Positions 46,697 to 56,798 of a DNA stretch of 64,000 nt are shown here, in pieces. The stretch is from Kosakonia sp. BYX6 (GTDB lineage Bacteria; Pseudomonadota; Gammaproteobacteria; Enterobacterales; Enterobacteriaceae), in the NCBI RefSeq assembly GCF_038449125.1, contig NZ_CP151800.1, positions 2,204,406-2,268,405 on the forward strand, given 5' to 3'. Every line of letters starts with the position of its first letter. The first letter of the stretch is position 1. Both the position numbers and the translations under genes were made by a program. The notes under the pieces are model-generated. The model ran no database searches, was not told the DNA's origin, and saw nothing but the letters and a program-made list of their open reading frames with translations.

Positions 46697-48088
46697 ATGC
46701 AACACTCATCCATCCCGGACAAGAGTGCGTCATCGCGGGTTATTACCGAGTGGCGTCCTGAAGATCCGGCCTTTTGGCAACAACAGGGACACGCGATTGC
46801 CAGCCGTAACTTGTGGATTTCCGTTCCTTGTCTTCTTTTGGCGTTCTGTGTCTGGATGCTATTTAGCGCAGTGGCCGTGAATCTACCAAAAGTGGGCTTT
46901 CAGTTCACTACCGATCAACTTTTTACGCTCACCGCGCTGCCGGCTGTTTCCGGCGCGTTGTTACGCGTGCCGTACTCTTTTATGGTGCCGGTATTTGGCG
47001 GTCGCCGCTGGACGGCATTCAGCACCGGGATTTTGATCATCCCGTGCGTGTGGCTGGGCTTTGCCGTACAGGATACGACGACGCCGTTTAGCACCTTTAT
47101 CATCATCGCGTTGCTGTGCGGTTTTGCCGGGGCTAACTTCGCGTCCAGTATGGCCAACATCAGCTTCTTTTTCCCGAAACAGAAGCAGGGCGGCGCGCTG
47201 GGTATCAATGGCGGTTTCGGCAACCTCGGCGTCAGCGTAATGCAGCTGATTGCGCCGCTGGCCATTTCATTTTCTATTTTCGCCGCGTTTGGCGGGACGG
47301 GCGTTGCCCAGCCGGATGGCACCCTGCTGTATCTGGAAAACGCCGCCTGGGTTTGGGTGCCGTTACTGGCAATCTTCACGCTGGCGGCCTGGTTTGGCAT
47401 GAACGAACTGGCCACCTCAAAAGCGTCGCTTCGCGCGCAATTACCGGTATTGAAACGCGCGCATTTGTGGATTATGAGCTTCCTCTACCTGGCGACTTTC
47501 GGCTCGTTTATCGGTTTTTCCGCCGGGTTCGCCATGTTGTCGAAAACCCAGTTCCCGGACGTGCAAATCCTGCATTTCGCTTTCTTCGGCCCGTTAGTGG
47601 GCGCACTGGCGCGTTCTGCGGGCGGGGCGATTTCTGATCGTCTTGGCGGGACGCGCGTGACGCTGGTGAACTTTATGGTGATGGCCGTTTTCAGCGCACT
47701 GCTGTTTCTGACCTTACCGACGGGCGGGGCGGGCGGTAATTTCGTTGCGTTCTTCTGCGTTTTCCTCGTGCTGTTCCTGACGGCCGGGCTGGGCAGCGGC
47801 TCTACATTCCAGATGATTTCGGTGATTTTTCGCAAAATGACCATGGATCGTGTGCAAAAAGCGGGTGGTAGCGAGAGCGACGCCATGCGTGAGGCTGCAA
47901 CGGAAACGGCGGCGGCGCTGGGCTTTATCTCCGCTATTGGCGCGATCGGCGGTTTCTTTATTCCTAAAGCATTCGGCACTTCTCTGGCGTTAACCGGTTC
48001 GCCGGCGGGCGCGATGAAAGTGTTCCTCGTGTTCTATATTGCCTGCGTGGTGATCACCTGGGCGGTATACGGGCGTAAAAAACAATAA
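46697..48088 (+). CDS. narK: Nitrate/nitrite antiporter NarK
   Basis: A 463-residue major facilitator protein with 12 helices. The nitrate signature motifs are present: GFAGANFASSMANISFFFPK and GLGSGSTFQMISVIFRK, with conserved arginines near RVPYSFMVP and SVIFRK. It exchanges nitrate for nitrite. Length equals that of E. coli NarK. The ATG at 46697 with its ribosome site (agagg) was preferred over an in-frame ATG at 46661, which would lie before the predicted transcript start. Confidence 0.98.
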   Translation: MQHSSIPDKSASSRVITEWRPEDPAFWQQQGHAIASRNLWISVPCLLLAFCVWMLFSAVAVNLPKVGFQFTTDQLFTLTALPAVSGALLRVPYSFMVPVFGGRRWTAFSTGILIIPCVWLGFAVQDTTTPFSTFIIIALLCGFAGANFASSMANISFFFPKQKQGGALGINGGFGNLGVSVMQLIAPLAISFSIFAAFGGTGVAQPDGTLLYLENAAWVWVPLLAIFTLAAWFGMNELATSKASLRAQLPVLKRAHLWIMSFLYLATFGSFIGFSAGFAMLSKTQFPDVQILHFAFFGPLVGALARSAGGAISDRLGGTRVTLVNFMVMAVFSALLFLTLPTGGAGGNFVAFFCVFLVLFLTAGLGSGSTFQMISVIFRKMTMDRVQKAGGSESDAMREAATETAAALGFISAIGAIGGFFIPKAFGTSLALTGSPAGAMKVFLVFYIACVVITWAVYGRKKQ

Positions 48089-48113
48089 TACTGAGTCATT
48101 GTTGATTATCGTT

Positions 48114-48138
48114 GCGCGGCTTTTGCCGCGCTTTTTTT
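48114..48138 (+). terminator. Rho-independent terminator after narK
   Basis: The stem GCGCGGC/GCCGCGC with a TTTT loop is followed by TTTTTTT, 25 bases after the narK stop. Confidence 0.93.
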
Positions 48139-48226
48139 GCTTTGCTATTAGTTACAACATACTTTTATGTTTTCGCTTAGGTGAGCTTCGGCAAGCACAG
48201 TGACGAAAGTCGCAGAGCAGGGCGTC

Positions 48227-48243
48227 TACCCCTTAATACCTCG
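48227..48243. promoter_or_regulatory. NarL-type heptamers far upstream of narG
   Basis: TACCCCT (48227-48233) and TACCTCG (48237-48243) lie about 140-150 bases upstream of the FNR site. E. coli narG has NarL sites at a similar remote position, brought to the promoter by IHF bending. The call rests on that similarity. Confidence 0.55.
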
Positions 48244-48376
48244 CGAGCCAGATACTTCTCTGTAATTTCGTGAGTAAATCAATAAATGCATTATTTATCA
48301 AGGAGATAAAAAGTATAAAATAATAACCCTTTGGTAGTACTCCACGTTTTTGGCCTGTAAACCATGCTCTGGCGGC

Positions 48377-48390
48377 TTGATCGTCATCAA
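48377..48390. promoter_or_regulatory. FNR site of narGHJI
   Basis: TTGATCGTCATCAA fits the FNR consensus. It lies 93 bases before the narG start, so with class II spacing transcription would begin near 48425. Rest of 48139-48482: AT-rich promoter region with no gene. Confidence 0.88.
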
Positions 48391-48482
48391 TTCTCTTTGT
48401 CTTTGTGAGGGTTACCTTCGCGGCAAATGCAGCAATGTCGATTTAGCAAGAGAGCCGCACAGGCTCCAACAGGAGAACCCCG

Positions 48483-51400
48483 ATGAGTAAATTCCTGGAC
48501 CGGTTTCGCTACTTTAAACAAAAAGGCGAAACCTTTGCCGACGGGCACGGCCAGCTCTTAAACACCAACCGGGACTGGGAGGATGGATACCGCAGCCGTT
48601 GGCAGCACGATAAAGTTGTGCGTTCAACCCACGGCGTCAACTGCACCGGCTCGTGCAGTTGGCAGATTTTCGTTAAAAACGGGCTGGTCACCTGGGAAAC
48701 CCAGCAGACTGACTACCCGCGCACCCGCCCTGATATGCCAAACCATGAACCGCGCGGCTGCCCACGCGGCGCGAGCTACTCCTGGTATCTCTACAGCGCA
48801 AACCGCCTAAAATACCCGCTGATGAGCAAACGCCTGATCAAACTGTGGCGTGAAGCGAAAGCGCAGCATAGCGATCCGGTCAATGCCTGGGCTTCAATTA
48901 TTGAAGACGCTGATAAAGCAAAAAGCTTTAAACAAGCGCGCGGTCGCGGCGGTTTTGTTCGCTCCTCCTGGCAGGAAGTGAACGAACTGATTGCCGCTTC
49001 CAACGTCTACACCGTGAAAACGTACGGCCCGGACCGCGTGGCCGGTTTCTCGCCGATCCCGGCGATGTCGATGGTGTCTTATGCTTCCGGCGCGCGTTAT
49101 CTGTCGCTGATTGGCGGGACTTGCTTAAGTTTCTATGACTGGTATTGCGACTTGCCGCCAGCCTCCCCGCAAACCTGGGGCGAGCAGACCGACGTGCCGG
49201 AATCTGCCGACTGGTACAACTCCAGCTATATCCTCGCCTGGGGTTCCAACGTCCCGCAAACCCGTACGCCAGATGCGCACTTCTTTACCGAAGTCCGTTA
49301 CAAAGGCACTAAAACTGTTGCTATCACCCCGGACTACGCGGAAATCGCCAAACTGTGCGATTTATGGCTGGCGCCGAAGCAGGGCACCGATGCCGCGATG
49401 GCGCTGGCGATGGGCCACGTCATGTTGCGCGAGTTCCACCTTGATAAACCCAGCCAGTACTTTACCGACTATGTGCGTCGCTACACCGACATGCCGATGC
49501 TGGTACTGCTGGAAGAGCGAGAAGGTTACTACGCCGCGGGCCGAATGTTGCGAGCTGCCGATCTGGTGGATGCGCTCGGTCAGGAAAATAACCCGGAATG
49601 GAAAACCGTTGCGCTGGATAGCGAAGGCAATATGGTCGCACCGAACGGTTCAATCGGTTTCCGCTGGGGCGAAAAAGGGAAGTGGAACCTTGAACAGCGC
49701 GACGGCGGCAACGGCGCCGATGTTGAGCTGACCCTGAGCTTGCTGGGCAAACACGACGATGTGGCGCAGGTCGGATTCCCGTACTTTGGTGGCGATAATA
49801 CTGAACATTTCCAGGGCGTGACGCTGGATAACATCCTGCTGCATAAACTGCCGATTAAACGCCTGCAACTGGCCGATGGCAGCACCGCGCTGGTAACCAC
49901 CGTTTACGATCTGAACATGGCGAACTACGGCCTTGAGCGCGGTCTCGGTGACGAAAATTGCGCGTCCCGTTACGACGAAATCAAAGCTTACACGCCAGCA
50001 TGGGCAGAGAAGATCACCGGTGTGCCGCAGGCGCAGATTATCCGTGTTGCCCGCGAATTTGCAGAGAACGCCGACAAAACCCATGGCCGTTCGATGATTA
50101 TCGTCGGTGCCGGGATGAACCACTGGTATCACCTCGATATGAACTATCGCGGGCTGATCAACATGCTGATCTTCTGCGGTTGCGTAGGCCAGAGCGGCGG
50201 CGGCTGGGCGCATTATGTCGGTCAGGAAAAACTGCGTCCGCAGACCGGCTGGCAGCCGTTGGCGTTTGCCCTCGACTGGCAGCGCCCGGCGCGTCATATG
50301 AACAGTACCTCTTACTTCTATAACCACTCCAGCCAGTGGCGCTACGAAACCGTGACCGCGCAGGAATTCCTGTCGCCGATGGCGGATAAATCCCGCTATA
50401 GCGGTCATTTGATCGACTTCAACGTCCGTGCCGAGCGTATGGGCTGGTTGCCGTCCGCGCCTCAGTTGGGCACAAACCCGCTGCGCATTGCCGCCGAAGC
50501 GGAAAAAGCGGGCATGACGCCGGTGGATTACACCGTCAAATCCCTGAAAGAAGGCTCTCTGCGCTTCGCCGCCGAACAGCCGGAAAATGGCAAAAACCAT
50601 CCGCGTAACCTGTTTATCTGGCGTTCCAACTTGCTGGGTTCATCGGGTAAAGGCCATGAGTTTATGCTCAAGTATCTGCTGGGTACTGAACACGGTATTC
50701 AGGGCCAGGACCTGGGCAAACAGGGCGGTGTGAAACCGGAAGAAGTGGAGTGGCATGACAACGGTCTGGACGGCAAATTGGATCTGGTGGTCACCCTTGA
50801 TTTCCGTCTCTCCAGTACCTGTCTCTACTCCGATATCGTGCTACCGACCGCAACCTGGTACGAAAAAGACGACATGAATACCTCGGATATGCATCCGTTT
50901 ATTCATCCGCTTTCGGCTGCTGTTGACCCGGCATGGGAATCAAAAAGCGACTGGGAAATCTACAAAAGCATCGCCAAGTCCTTCTCTGAACTGTGTGTTG
51001 GTCATTTAGGCAAAGAAACCGACGTGGTGACGCTGCCCATTCAGCATGACTCCGCCGCTGAACTGGCGCAGCCGCTGGGTGTGAAGGACTGGAAAAAAGG
51101 CGAATGCGACCTGATTCCAGGCAAAACTGCGCCGCACATTATTCCGGTTGAACGCGATTATCCGGCGACTTACGAGCGCTTTACTTCCATCGGCCCTTTG
51201 ATGGAGAAAATCGGTAACGGCGGTAAAGGCATTGCCTGGAATACCCAGAGTGAAATGGATCTGCTGCGTAAGCTGAATTACACCAAAGCGGACGGCCCGG
51301 CAAAAGGCCAGCCAATGTTGAACACCGCCATCGACGCCGCGGAAATGATTCTGACGCTGGCACCGGAAACCAACGGCAATGTGGCGGTGAAAGCCTGGGC

Positions 51401-52226
51401 CGCGCTCAGTGAATTTACCGGCCGCGACCATACGCATCTGGCGCTCAATAAAGAAGACGAGAAGATCCGTTTTCGCGACATTCAGGCGCAGCCGCGCAAA
51501 ATTATCTCCAGCCCGACCTGGTCAGGCCTGGAAGACGAACATGTCTCTTATAACGCCGGTTATACCAACGTTCATGAGCTGATCCCGTGGCGTACGCTGT
51601 CAGGCCGCCAGCAGATTTATCAAGATCATCAGTGGATGCGCGACTTCGGCGAAAGCCTGCTGGTCTACCGCCCGCCGATCAACACCCGTTCGGTGAAAGA
51701 AGTGCTGGGCGTGAAATCGAACGGTTTCCCGGAAAAAGCGCTCAACTTCCTGACGCCGCACCAGAAGTGGGGGATCCACTCTACTTACAGCGATAACTTG
51801 CTGATGCTGACACTGGGTCGTGGCGGGCCGGTTGTCTGGCTGAGCGAAACCGACGCCAAAGAGATGGGCATTGAAGATAACGACTGGATCGAAGTCTTCA
51901 ACAGCAACGGCGCGCTGACGGCTCGCGCAGTAGTGAGCCAGCGTGTGCCATCCGGAATGACGATGATGTACCACGCGCAGGAACGCATTGTGAACCTGCC
52001 GGGCTCGGAAATTACCGGACAGCGCGGCGGGATCCATAACTCGGTCACGCGTATTACGCCGAAACCGACCCATATGATTGGCGGCTACGCGCAGTTGGCC
52101 TACGGCTTTAACTATTACGGTACGGTCGGTTCCAACCGCGATGAATTCGTGGTGGTACGTAAGATGAAGAACATTAACTGGTTGGATGGCGAAGGCAATG
52201 ACCAGGTACAGGAGAGCGCAAAATGA
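48483..52226 (+). CDS. narG: Respiratory nitrate reductase A, alpha subunit
   Basis: A 1247-residue molybdo-bis(MGD) enzyme subunit. It reduces nitrate to nitrite on the cytoplasmic side. The N-terminal FS0 [4Fe-4S] site shows His-x3-Cys ligands in RSTHGVNCTGSCSWQI and a later Cys in EPRGCPRGASYSW. The Asp that ligates molybdenum is in GTCLSFYDWYCDLPPASPQT. Length equals E. coli NarG. It has a good ribosome site (aggagaacccc). The stop overlaps the narH start (ATGA). Confidence 0.99.
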   Translation: MSKFLDRFRYFKQKGETFADGHGQLLNTNRDWEDGYRSRWQHDKVVRSTHGVNCTGSCSWQIFVKNGLVTWETQQTDYPRTRPDMPNHEPRGCPRGASYSWYLYSANRLKYPLMSKRLIKLWREAKAQHSDPVNAWASIIEDADKAKSFKQARGRGGFVRSSWQEVNELIAASNVYTVKTYGPDRVAGFSPIPAMSMVSYASGARYLSLIGGTCLSFYDWYCDLPPASPQTWGEQTDVPESADWYNSSYILAWGSNVPQTRTPDAHFFTEVRYKGTKTVAITPDYAEIAKLCDLWLAPKQGTDAAMALAMGHVMLREFHLDKPSQYFTDYVRRYTDMPMLVLLEEREGYYAAGRMLRAADLVDALGQENNPEWKTVALDSEGNMVAPNGSIGFRWGEKGKWNLEQRDGGNGADVELTLSLLGKHDDVAQVGFPYFGGDNTEHFQGVTLDNILLHKLPIKRLQLADGSTALVTTVYDLNMANYGLERGLGDENCASRYDEIKAYTPAWAEKITGVPQAQIIRVAREFAENADKTHGRSMIIVGAGMNHWYHLDMNYRGLINMLIFCGCVGQSGGGWAHYVGQEKLRPQTGWQPLAFALDWQRPARHMNSTSYFYNHSSQWRYETVTAQEFLSPMADKSRYSGHLIDFNVRAERMGWLPSAPQLGTNPLRIAAEAEKAGMTPVDYTVKSLKEGSLRFAAEQPENGKNHPRNLFIWRSNLLGSSGKGHEFMLKYLLGTEHGIQGQDLGKQGGVKPEEVEWHDNGLDGKLDLVVTLDFRLSSTCLYSDIVLPTATWYEKDDMNTSDMHPFIHPLSAAVDPAWESKSDWEIYKSIAKSFSELCVGHLGKETDVVTLPIQHDSAAELAQPLGVKDWKKGECDLIPGKTAPHIIPVERDYPATYERFTSIGPLMEKIGNGGKGIAWNTQSEMDLLRKLNYTKADGPAKGQPMLNTAIDAAEMILTLAPETNGNVAVKAWAALSEFTGRDHTHLALNKEDEKIRFRDIQAQPRKIISSPTWSGLEDEHVSYNAGYTNVHELIPWRTLSGRQQIYQDHQWMRDFGESLLVYRPPINTRSVKEVLGVKSNGFPEKALNFLTPHQKWGIHSTYSDNLLMLTLGRGGPVVWLSETDAKEMGIEDNDWIEVFNSNGALTARAVVSQRVPSGMTMMYHAQERIVNLPGSEITGQRGGIHNSVTRITPKPTHMIGGYAQLAYGFNYYGTVGSNRDEFVVVRKMKNINWLDGEGNDQVQESAK

Positions 52227-53758
52227 AAATTCGTTCACAAGTCGGCATGGTGCTGAATCTCGATAAATGCATCGGCTGTCATACCTGTTCAGTGACCTGT
52301 AAAAACGTCTGGACCAGCCGTGAAGGGATGGAATACGCCTGGTTTAACAACGTCGAAACCAAACCGGGCACCGGCTTTCCTACCGACTGGGAAAACCAGG
52401 AGAAGTGGAAGGGCGGCTGGATCCGCAAAATCAACGGCAAACTGCAACCGCGCATGGGCAACCGTGCGCTGCTGCTCGGCAAAATCTTCGCTAACCCGCA
52501 TCTTCCGGGCATTGATGATTACTATGAGCCGTTCGACTTCGATTACCAGAACCTGCACACCGCGCCGGAAAGCAAACATCAGCCGATCGCGCGTCCGCGT
52601 TCACTGATCACCGGTCAGCGGATGAACAAAATCACCGCCGGCCCGAACTGGGAAGATGACTTCGGCGGTGAATTCGAAAAACTGAGCAAAGATCGGAACT
52701 TCGAAAACATGCAGAAAGCGATGTACGGCCAGTTCGAAAACACTTTCATGATGTATTTGCCGCGCCTGTGCGAACACTGCCTCAACCCGGCGTGTGTGGC
52801 GACCTGCCCGAGCGGCGCTATCTACAAACGTGAAGAAGACGGCATTGTGCTGATCGATCAGGATAAATGCCGCGGCTGGCGTATGTGCGTGACGGGTTGC
52901 CCGTACAAAAAAATCTACTTCAACTGGAAAAGTGGCAAATCAGAGAAATGCATCTTTTGCTATCCGCGTATCGAAGCGGGTATGCCGACCGTCTGCTCGG
53001 AAACCTGCGTGGGGCGTATTCGTTACCTCGGCGTGCTGCTGTATGACGCGGATGCGATTGAAAACGCGGCCAGCACCGAGCACGAAAAAGATCTCTATCA
53101 GCGCCAACTGGATGTGTTCCTCGACCCGAACGATCCGGCAGTGATCGCCCAGGCGCTGGAAGATGGCGTGCCGCAAAGCGTTATCGACGCCGCGCAGAAA
53201 TCGCCGGTCTACAAAATGGCGATGGACTGGAAACTGGCGCTGCCGCTGCACCCGGAATACCGCACGTTGCCAATGGTTTGGTATGTACCGCCGCTGTCAC
53301 CGATCCAGTCTGCTGCGGATGCGGGCGAACTGGGCAGCAACGGCATTCTGCCGGATGTCGAAAGCCTGCGTATTCCGGTGCAGTACCTGGCGAACCTGCT
53401 CACAGCAGGCGATACCCAACCGGTACTGCTGGCGCTGAAACGTATGCTGGCGATGCGTCACTTCAAACGCGCGGAAACCGTGGACGGTGTTGAAGATACG
53501 CGTGCGCTGGAAGAGGTCGGTTTGACAACGGCGCAAGCGCAGGAGATGTACCGTTATCTCGCGATCGCCAACTACGAAGACCGCTTTGTTGTGCCGTCCA
53601 GCCACCGCGAACTGGCGCGTGAAGCCTTCCCGGAGAAGAACGGTTGTGGCTTCAGCTTTGGCGACGGTTGCCACGGTTCGGACAACAAATTCAACCTGTT
53701 TAATAGCCGCCGCATCGACGCGGTGAATGTGACAGTGAAAACGGAGCCGCACGCATGA
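52223..53758 (+). CDS. narH: Respiratory nitrate reductase A, beta subunit
   Basis: A 511-residue iron-sulfur protein that carries electrons from NarI to NarG. Cysteine clusters are visible: LDKCIGCHTCSVTCKN, LCEHCLNPACVATCPSGA, DKCRGWRMCVTGCPYKKIYF (Trp replaces a Cys, giving the [3Fe-4S] centre) and KCIFCYPRIEAGMPTVCSETC. It is translationally coupled to narG and narJ by ATGA-type overlaps. Confidence 0.99.
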   Translation: MKIRSQVGMVLNLDKCIGCHTCSVTCKNVWTSREGMEYAWFNNVETKPGTGFPTDWENQEKWKGGWIRKINGKLQPRMGNRALLLGKIFANPHLPGIDDYYEPFDFDYQNLHTAPESKHQPIARPRSLITGQRMNKITAGPNWEDDFGGEFEKLSKDRNFENMQKAMYGQFENTFMMYLPRLCEHCLNPACVATCPSGAIYKREEDGIVLIDQDKCRGWRMCVTGCPYKKIYFNWKSGKSEKCIFCYPRIEAGMPTVCSETCVGRIRYLGVLLYDADAIENAASTEHEKDLYQRQLDVFLDPNDPAVIAQALEDGVPQSVIDAAQKSPVYKMAMDWKLALPLHPEYRTLPMVWYVPPLSPIQSAADAGELGSNGILPDVESLRIPVQYLANLLTAGDTQPVLLALKRMLAMRHFKRAETVDGVEDTRALEEVGLTTAQAQEMYRYLAIANYEDRFVVPSSHRELAREAFPEKNGCGFSFGDGCHGSDNKFNLFNSRRIDAVNVTVKTEPHA

Positions 53759-54465
53759 TTGAACTGCTGGTTATTTCCCGTTTACTGGAGTACCCCGATG
53801 CTGCCTTGTGGCAGCATCAACAGGAGCTGTTTGACGCGCTGGCTTCCGGGGAAAACCTCGCGAAAGCGAACGCGCAGCAGGTGGGGATCTTCTTGCGTGA
53901 TCTCACTTCCCAGGAATTGTTGGATGCGCAGGCCCGTTACAGTGAGCTGTTCGATCGCGGTCGCGCGACATCATTGCTGCTGTTTGAACATGTTCATGGC
54001 GAATCCCGCGATCGCGGCCAGGCAATGGTCGATTTGCTAGCGCAGTACGAGCGTCACGGGTTGCAGTTGGACAGCCGCGAGCTGCCGGATCACTTGCCGC
54101 TGTATCTGGAGTATCTGGCGCAGTTGCCGCCTGCGGAAGCGATTGGCGGTTTGCAGGATATCGCGCCGATCCTCGCGTTGTTGCAGGCGCGTTTACTGCA
54201 GCGTGAAAGCCATTACGCCACGCTGTTTGATGCGCTGCTAGCGCTGACCAAAACCGAGGTGGATAACGCGCAGGTTGCTGAGAAAATTGCCGGTGAAGCG
54301 CGCGACGATACACCGCAGGCACTGGATGCGGTATGGGAAGAAGAGCAGGTGAAGTTCTTCGCCGAACAGGGCTGCGGCGATTCCGACATTACCGCACACC
54401 AACGCCGTTTCGCCGGTGCAGTGGCCCCGCAATATCTGAATATCTCAACAGGAGGAGAGCGCTAA
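53755..54465 (+). CDS. narJ: Nitrate reductase molybdenum cofactor assembly chaperone
   Basis: A 236-residue helical protein of the TorD/NarJ family. It binds the NarG N-terminus and allows cofactor insertion before NarGH joins NarI; it is not part of the final enzyme. The family motif region is [20 protein letters not shown] and [16 protein letters not shown]. It overlaps both neighbours by 1-4 bases. Confidence 0.98.
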   Translation: MIELLVISRLLEYPDAALWQHQQELFDALASGENLAKANAQQVGIFLRDLTSQELLDAQARYSELFDRGRATSLLLFEHVHGESRDRGQAMVDLLAQYERHGLQLDSRELPDHLPLYLEYLAQLPPAEAIGGLQDIAPILALLQARLLQRESHYATLFDALLALTKTEVDNAQVAEKIAGEARDDTPQALDAVWEEEQVKFFAEQGCGDSDITAHQRRFAGAVAPQYLNISTGGER

Positions 54466-55142
54466 TGCACTTCCTTAATATGTTCTTCTTTGACATCTAT
54501 CCGTACATTGCCGGTTCGGTCTTTTTGATCGGTAGCTGGCTGCGTTATGACTACGGTCAGTACAGCTGGCGAGCGGGTTCCAGCCAGATGTTGGATCGCA
54601 AAGGGATGAACCTCGCGTCGAATTTGTTCCATTTGGGGATCCTCGGCATTTTCGCGGGTCACTTCCTGGGCATGTTAACGCCGCACTGGATGTACGAATC
54701 CTTCCTGCCGATTGAAGTGAAACAGAAGATGGCGATGATTGGCGGCGGAGCCAGCGGGGTGATGTGCCTGGTCGGTGGTTTGCTGCTGCTGAAACGCCGC
54801 CTGTTCAATCCGCGTATTCGCGCGACATCCACTGCGGCCGATATTCTGATCATGTCGTTGTTGATGGTGCAGTGCGCGCTGGGTCTGCTGACCATTCCAT
54901 TCTCTGCGCAGCATATGGACGGCAGTGAAATGATGAAACTGGTGGGATGGGCACAATCCGTGGTGACCTTCCATGTTGGGGCGTCTGCGCATCTTGAGGG
55001 TGTGGCGTTTATTTACCGTGTTCACCTGGTGCTGGGTATGACGTTATTTGTGTTGTTCCCGTTCTCGCGCCTGGTGCATATCTGGAGCGCACCGGTGGAG
55101 TATTTGACGCGGAAATACCAAATCGTTCGCGCCCGTCGCTAA
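54465..55142 (+). CDS. narI: Respiratory nitrate reductase A, cytochrome b gamma subunit
   Basis: A 225-residue membrane protein with five helices and two haems b; it oxidises quinol at the periplasmic side. Haem-ligand histidines are in [18 protein letters not shown] and in [15 protein letters not shown] ... YRVHLVLG. The start at 54465 is set by the TAATG overlap with narJ and a very strong ribosome site (aggaggagag). Length equals E. coli NarI. Confidence 0.98.
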   Translation: MHFLNMFFFDIYPYIAGSVFLIGSWLRYDYGQYSWRAGSSQMLDRKGMNLASNLFHLGILGIFAGHFLGMLTPHWMYESFLPIEVKQKMAMIGGGASGVMCLVGGLLLLKRRLFNPRIRATSTAADILIMSLLMVQCALGLLTIPFSAQHMDGSEMMKLVGWAQSVVTFHVGASAHLEGVAFIYRVHLVLGMTLFVLFPFSRLVHIWSAPVEYLTRKYQIVRARR

Positions 55143-55159
55143 TAACGATAAAGATGATA

Positions 55160-55186
55160 AAAACCCTGCTCTGGCGGGGTTTTTTG
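55160..55186 (+). terminator. Rho-independent terminator after narI
   Basis: A CCCTGC/GCGGGG stem (one G-T pair) with a short loop and a T run, about 20 bases after the narI stop. Confidence 0.85.
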
Positions 55187-55203
55187 TTGCGTGCTATCAA
55201 GTT

Positions 55204-55235
55204 GCCGGATGGCGGCTGCGCCTTATCCGGCCTAC
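55204..55235. repeat. REP (repetitive extragenic palindromic) element
   Basis: GCCGGATGGCGGCTGCGCCT then TATCCGGCCTAC is a typical enterobacterial REP unit: an imperfect palindrome with GCCGGAT/ATCCGGC arms and the CCTAC tail. It lies between the narGHJI terminator and the tyrosine tRNA region. Confidence 0.88.
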
Positions 55236-55273
55236 ATGACGGGATCTGCGACATATAACGTGTTGAATACGCT

Positions 55274-55299
55274 CGAGTCGAACCTTGATCGAAGGATCT
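55274..55299. repeat. T-arm-like repeat downstream of the tRNA-Tyr pair, copy 1
   Basis: The stretch CGAGTCGAACCTTGATCGAA (then GGATCT) resembles the tRNA-Tyr T-arm region as read on this strand (TTCGAACCTTCGAAGTCG). A second copy lies at 55568-55593. It recalls the repeats that contain the 3' end of tRNA-Tyr in the E. coli tyrT operon. Confidence 0.55.
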
Positions 55300-55367
55300 C
55301 ATCCTGCCCCGAACGGTGGGATATAAAGGAATGGTATCGTCTGAAGATTGAAGTTTTATTTAAGTGA

Positions 55368-55452
<85 letters not shown>

Positions 55453-55567
55453 AAGGGTAATACACATTGTTGATGCAGGATAAAGACGGTGGTGGGCAAG
55501 GATTATTCGTCGCTTCGCTCCTCACCCTTCGGGCCATTGCCTTTGGCAACGTTCTCTCGCTTACGCC

Positions 55568-55593
55568 CGAGTCGAACCTTAATCGAAGGTTCT
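55568..55593. repeat. T-arm-like repeat in the tRNA-Tyr spacer, copy 2
   Basis: The stretch CGAGTCGAACCTTAATCGAA (then GGTTCT) lies within the 208-base spacer between the two tRNA-Tyr genes. It matches 55274-55299 at almost every position. The rest of the spacer (55453-55660) has no gene. Confidence 0.55.
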
Positions 55594-55660
55594 TGCCCTT
55601 CCCGATAAGTGCATACATCAAATTTACATATCGGTTTTATCACAGTGCTGTGATGAATAA

Positions 55661-55745
<85 letters not shown>

Positions 55746-55907
55746 ACGGGGTAAAACTAGATTGGTACTGACCACTTCCGTCTCGGGAAGCGCGGCGCAT
55801 CATACCAAATGATGCGCCACTGTAAAGCGTTCAATCGTGAAAAATGAATCGGTTGCCTGCTTTTTGCCCGCAACGCGTTAAAGCCAGGCAATTCATTTTA
55901 TGAATGA

Positions 55908-56750
55908 TTACAGAATAATCGTTCGGTTACCGTAAACGAACACACGCTGTGCCAGAACCTGGTACAGTGCGCGGCTTAACACATTTTTCTCTACGTCACG
56001 ACCGGCACGCATCATATCTTCTGCTGTGTAGGTGTGATCAACATGGATCACGTCCTGCATAATGATTGGGCCTTCGTCCAGATTGTCATTCACGTAATGC
56101 GCTGTCGCGCCGATGATCTTCACGCCACGCTCATACGCCTGGTGATAAGGGCGAGCACCAATAAAGGCCGGTAAGAAGGAGTGGTGAATGTTGATGATTT
56201 TATTGGGGAATCGTGAAACGAATTCCGGCGTTAACACGCGCATATATTTTGCCAGCACCACGTAATCCGGTTGATGAGCTTCAATCGCTTTCACCATCAG
56301 ATTATCGTGCGCTTCGCGCGTCAGGCCTTCATGACTTACCAGCTCAAACGGAATATCGAACCGCTCTACCAGCGAACGTAAGGTGTCATGGTTACCAATC
56401 ACCGCCGCGATATCGACATCCAGCCCGCCGTAATTCGCTTTCATTAATAGATCGCCGAGGCAGTGCGCCTCTTTGGTCACCAGAATAACAACGCGGCGAC
56501 GGCCTGCGGGGTTCAGCTCGCGCACCGAACCTTCCGGCAACGCGCTGTCGAGATCGGCCAGCAGCGTAGAATCGTTGAAAATCCCTTCCAGCTCAGTACG
56601 CATAAAGAAGCGGCCAGTACGGTGATCAACGAATTCATTGTTCTGTACGATGTTCAGTTCATGCTTGTAACAAATGTTGGTGATTCGCGCGATAAGGCCC
56701 TTCTGGTCCGGGCAGATGGTGCGCAGAATTTTACGTTGTGAAGAATGCAT
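55908..56750 (-). CDS. purU: Formyltetrahydrofolate deformylase
   Basis: A 280-residue protein. It hydrolyses 10-formyl-THF to formate and THF, balancing one-carbon pools and feeding PurT. An N-terminal ACT domain (about 5-85; RTICPDQKGLIARITNICYK) is followed by a formyltransferase-like domain with the catalytic Asn-His-Asp set (NKIINIHHSFLPAFIGARPY and DNLDEGPIIMQDVIHVDH). Length equals the E. coli protein. Confidence 0.98.
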   Translation of the reverse strand: MHSSQRKILRTICPDQKGLIARITNICYKHELNIVQNNEFVDHRTGRFFMRTELEGIFNDSTLLADLDSALPEGSVRELNPAGRRRVVILVTKEAHCLGDLLMKANYGGLDVDIAAVIGNHDTLRSLVERFDIPFELVSHEGLTREAHDNLMVKAIEAHQPDYVVLAKYMRVLTPEFVSRFPNKIINIHHSFLPAFIGARPYHQAYERGVKIIGATAHYVNDNLDEGPIIMQDVIHVDHTYTAEDMMRAGRDVEKNVLSRALYQVLAQRVFVYGNRTIIL

Positions 56751-56798
56751 TGCCGGGTAAATCCTGTTGATTGTGTTTGCTATGAGGTGATGCCAGGC

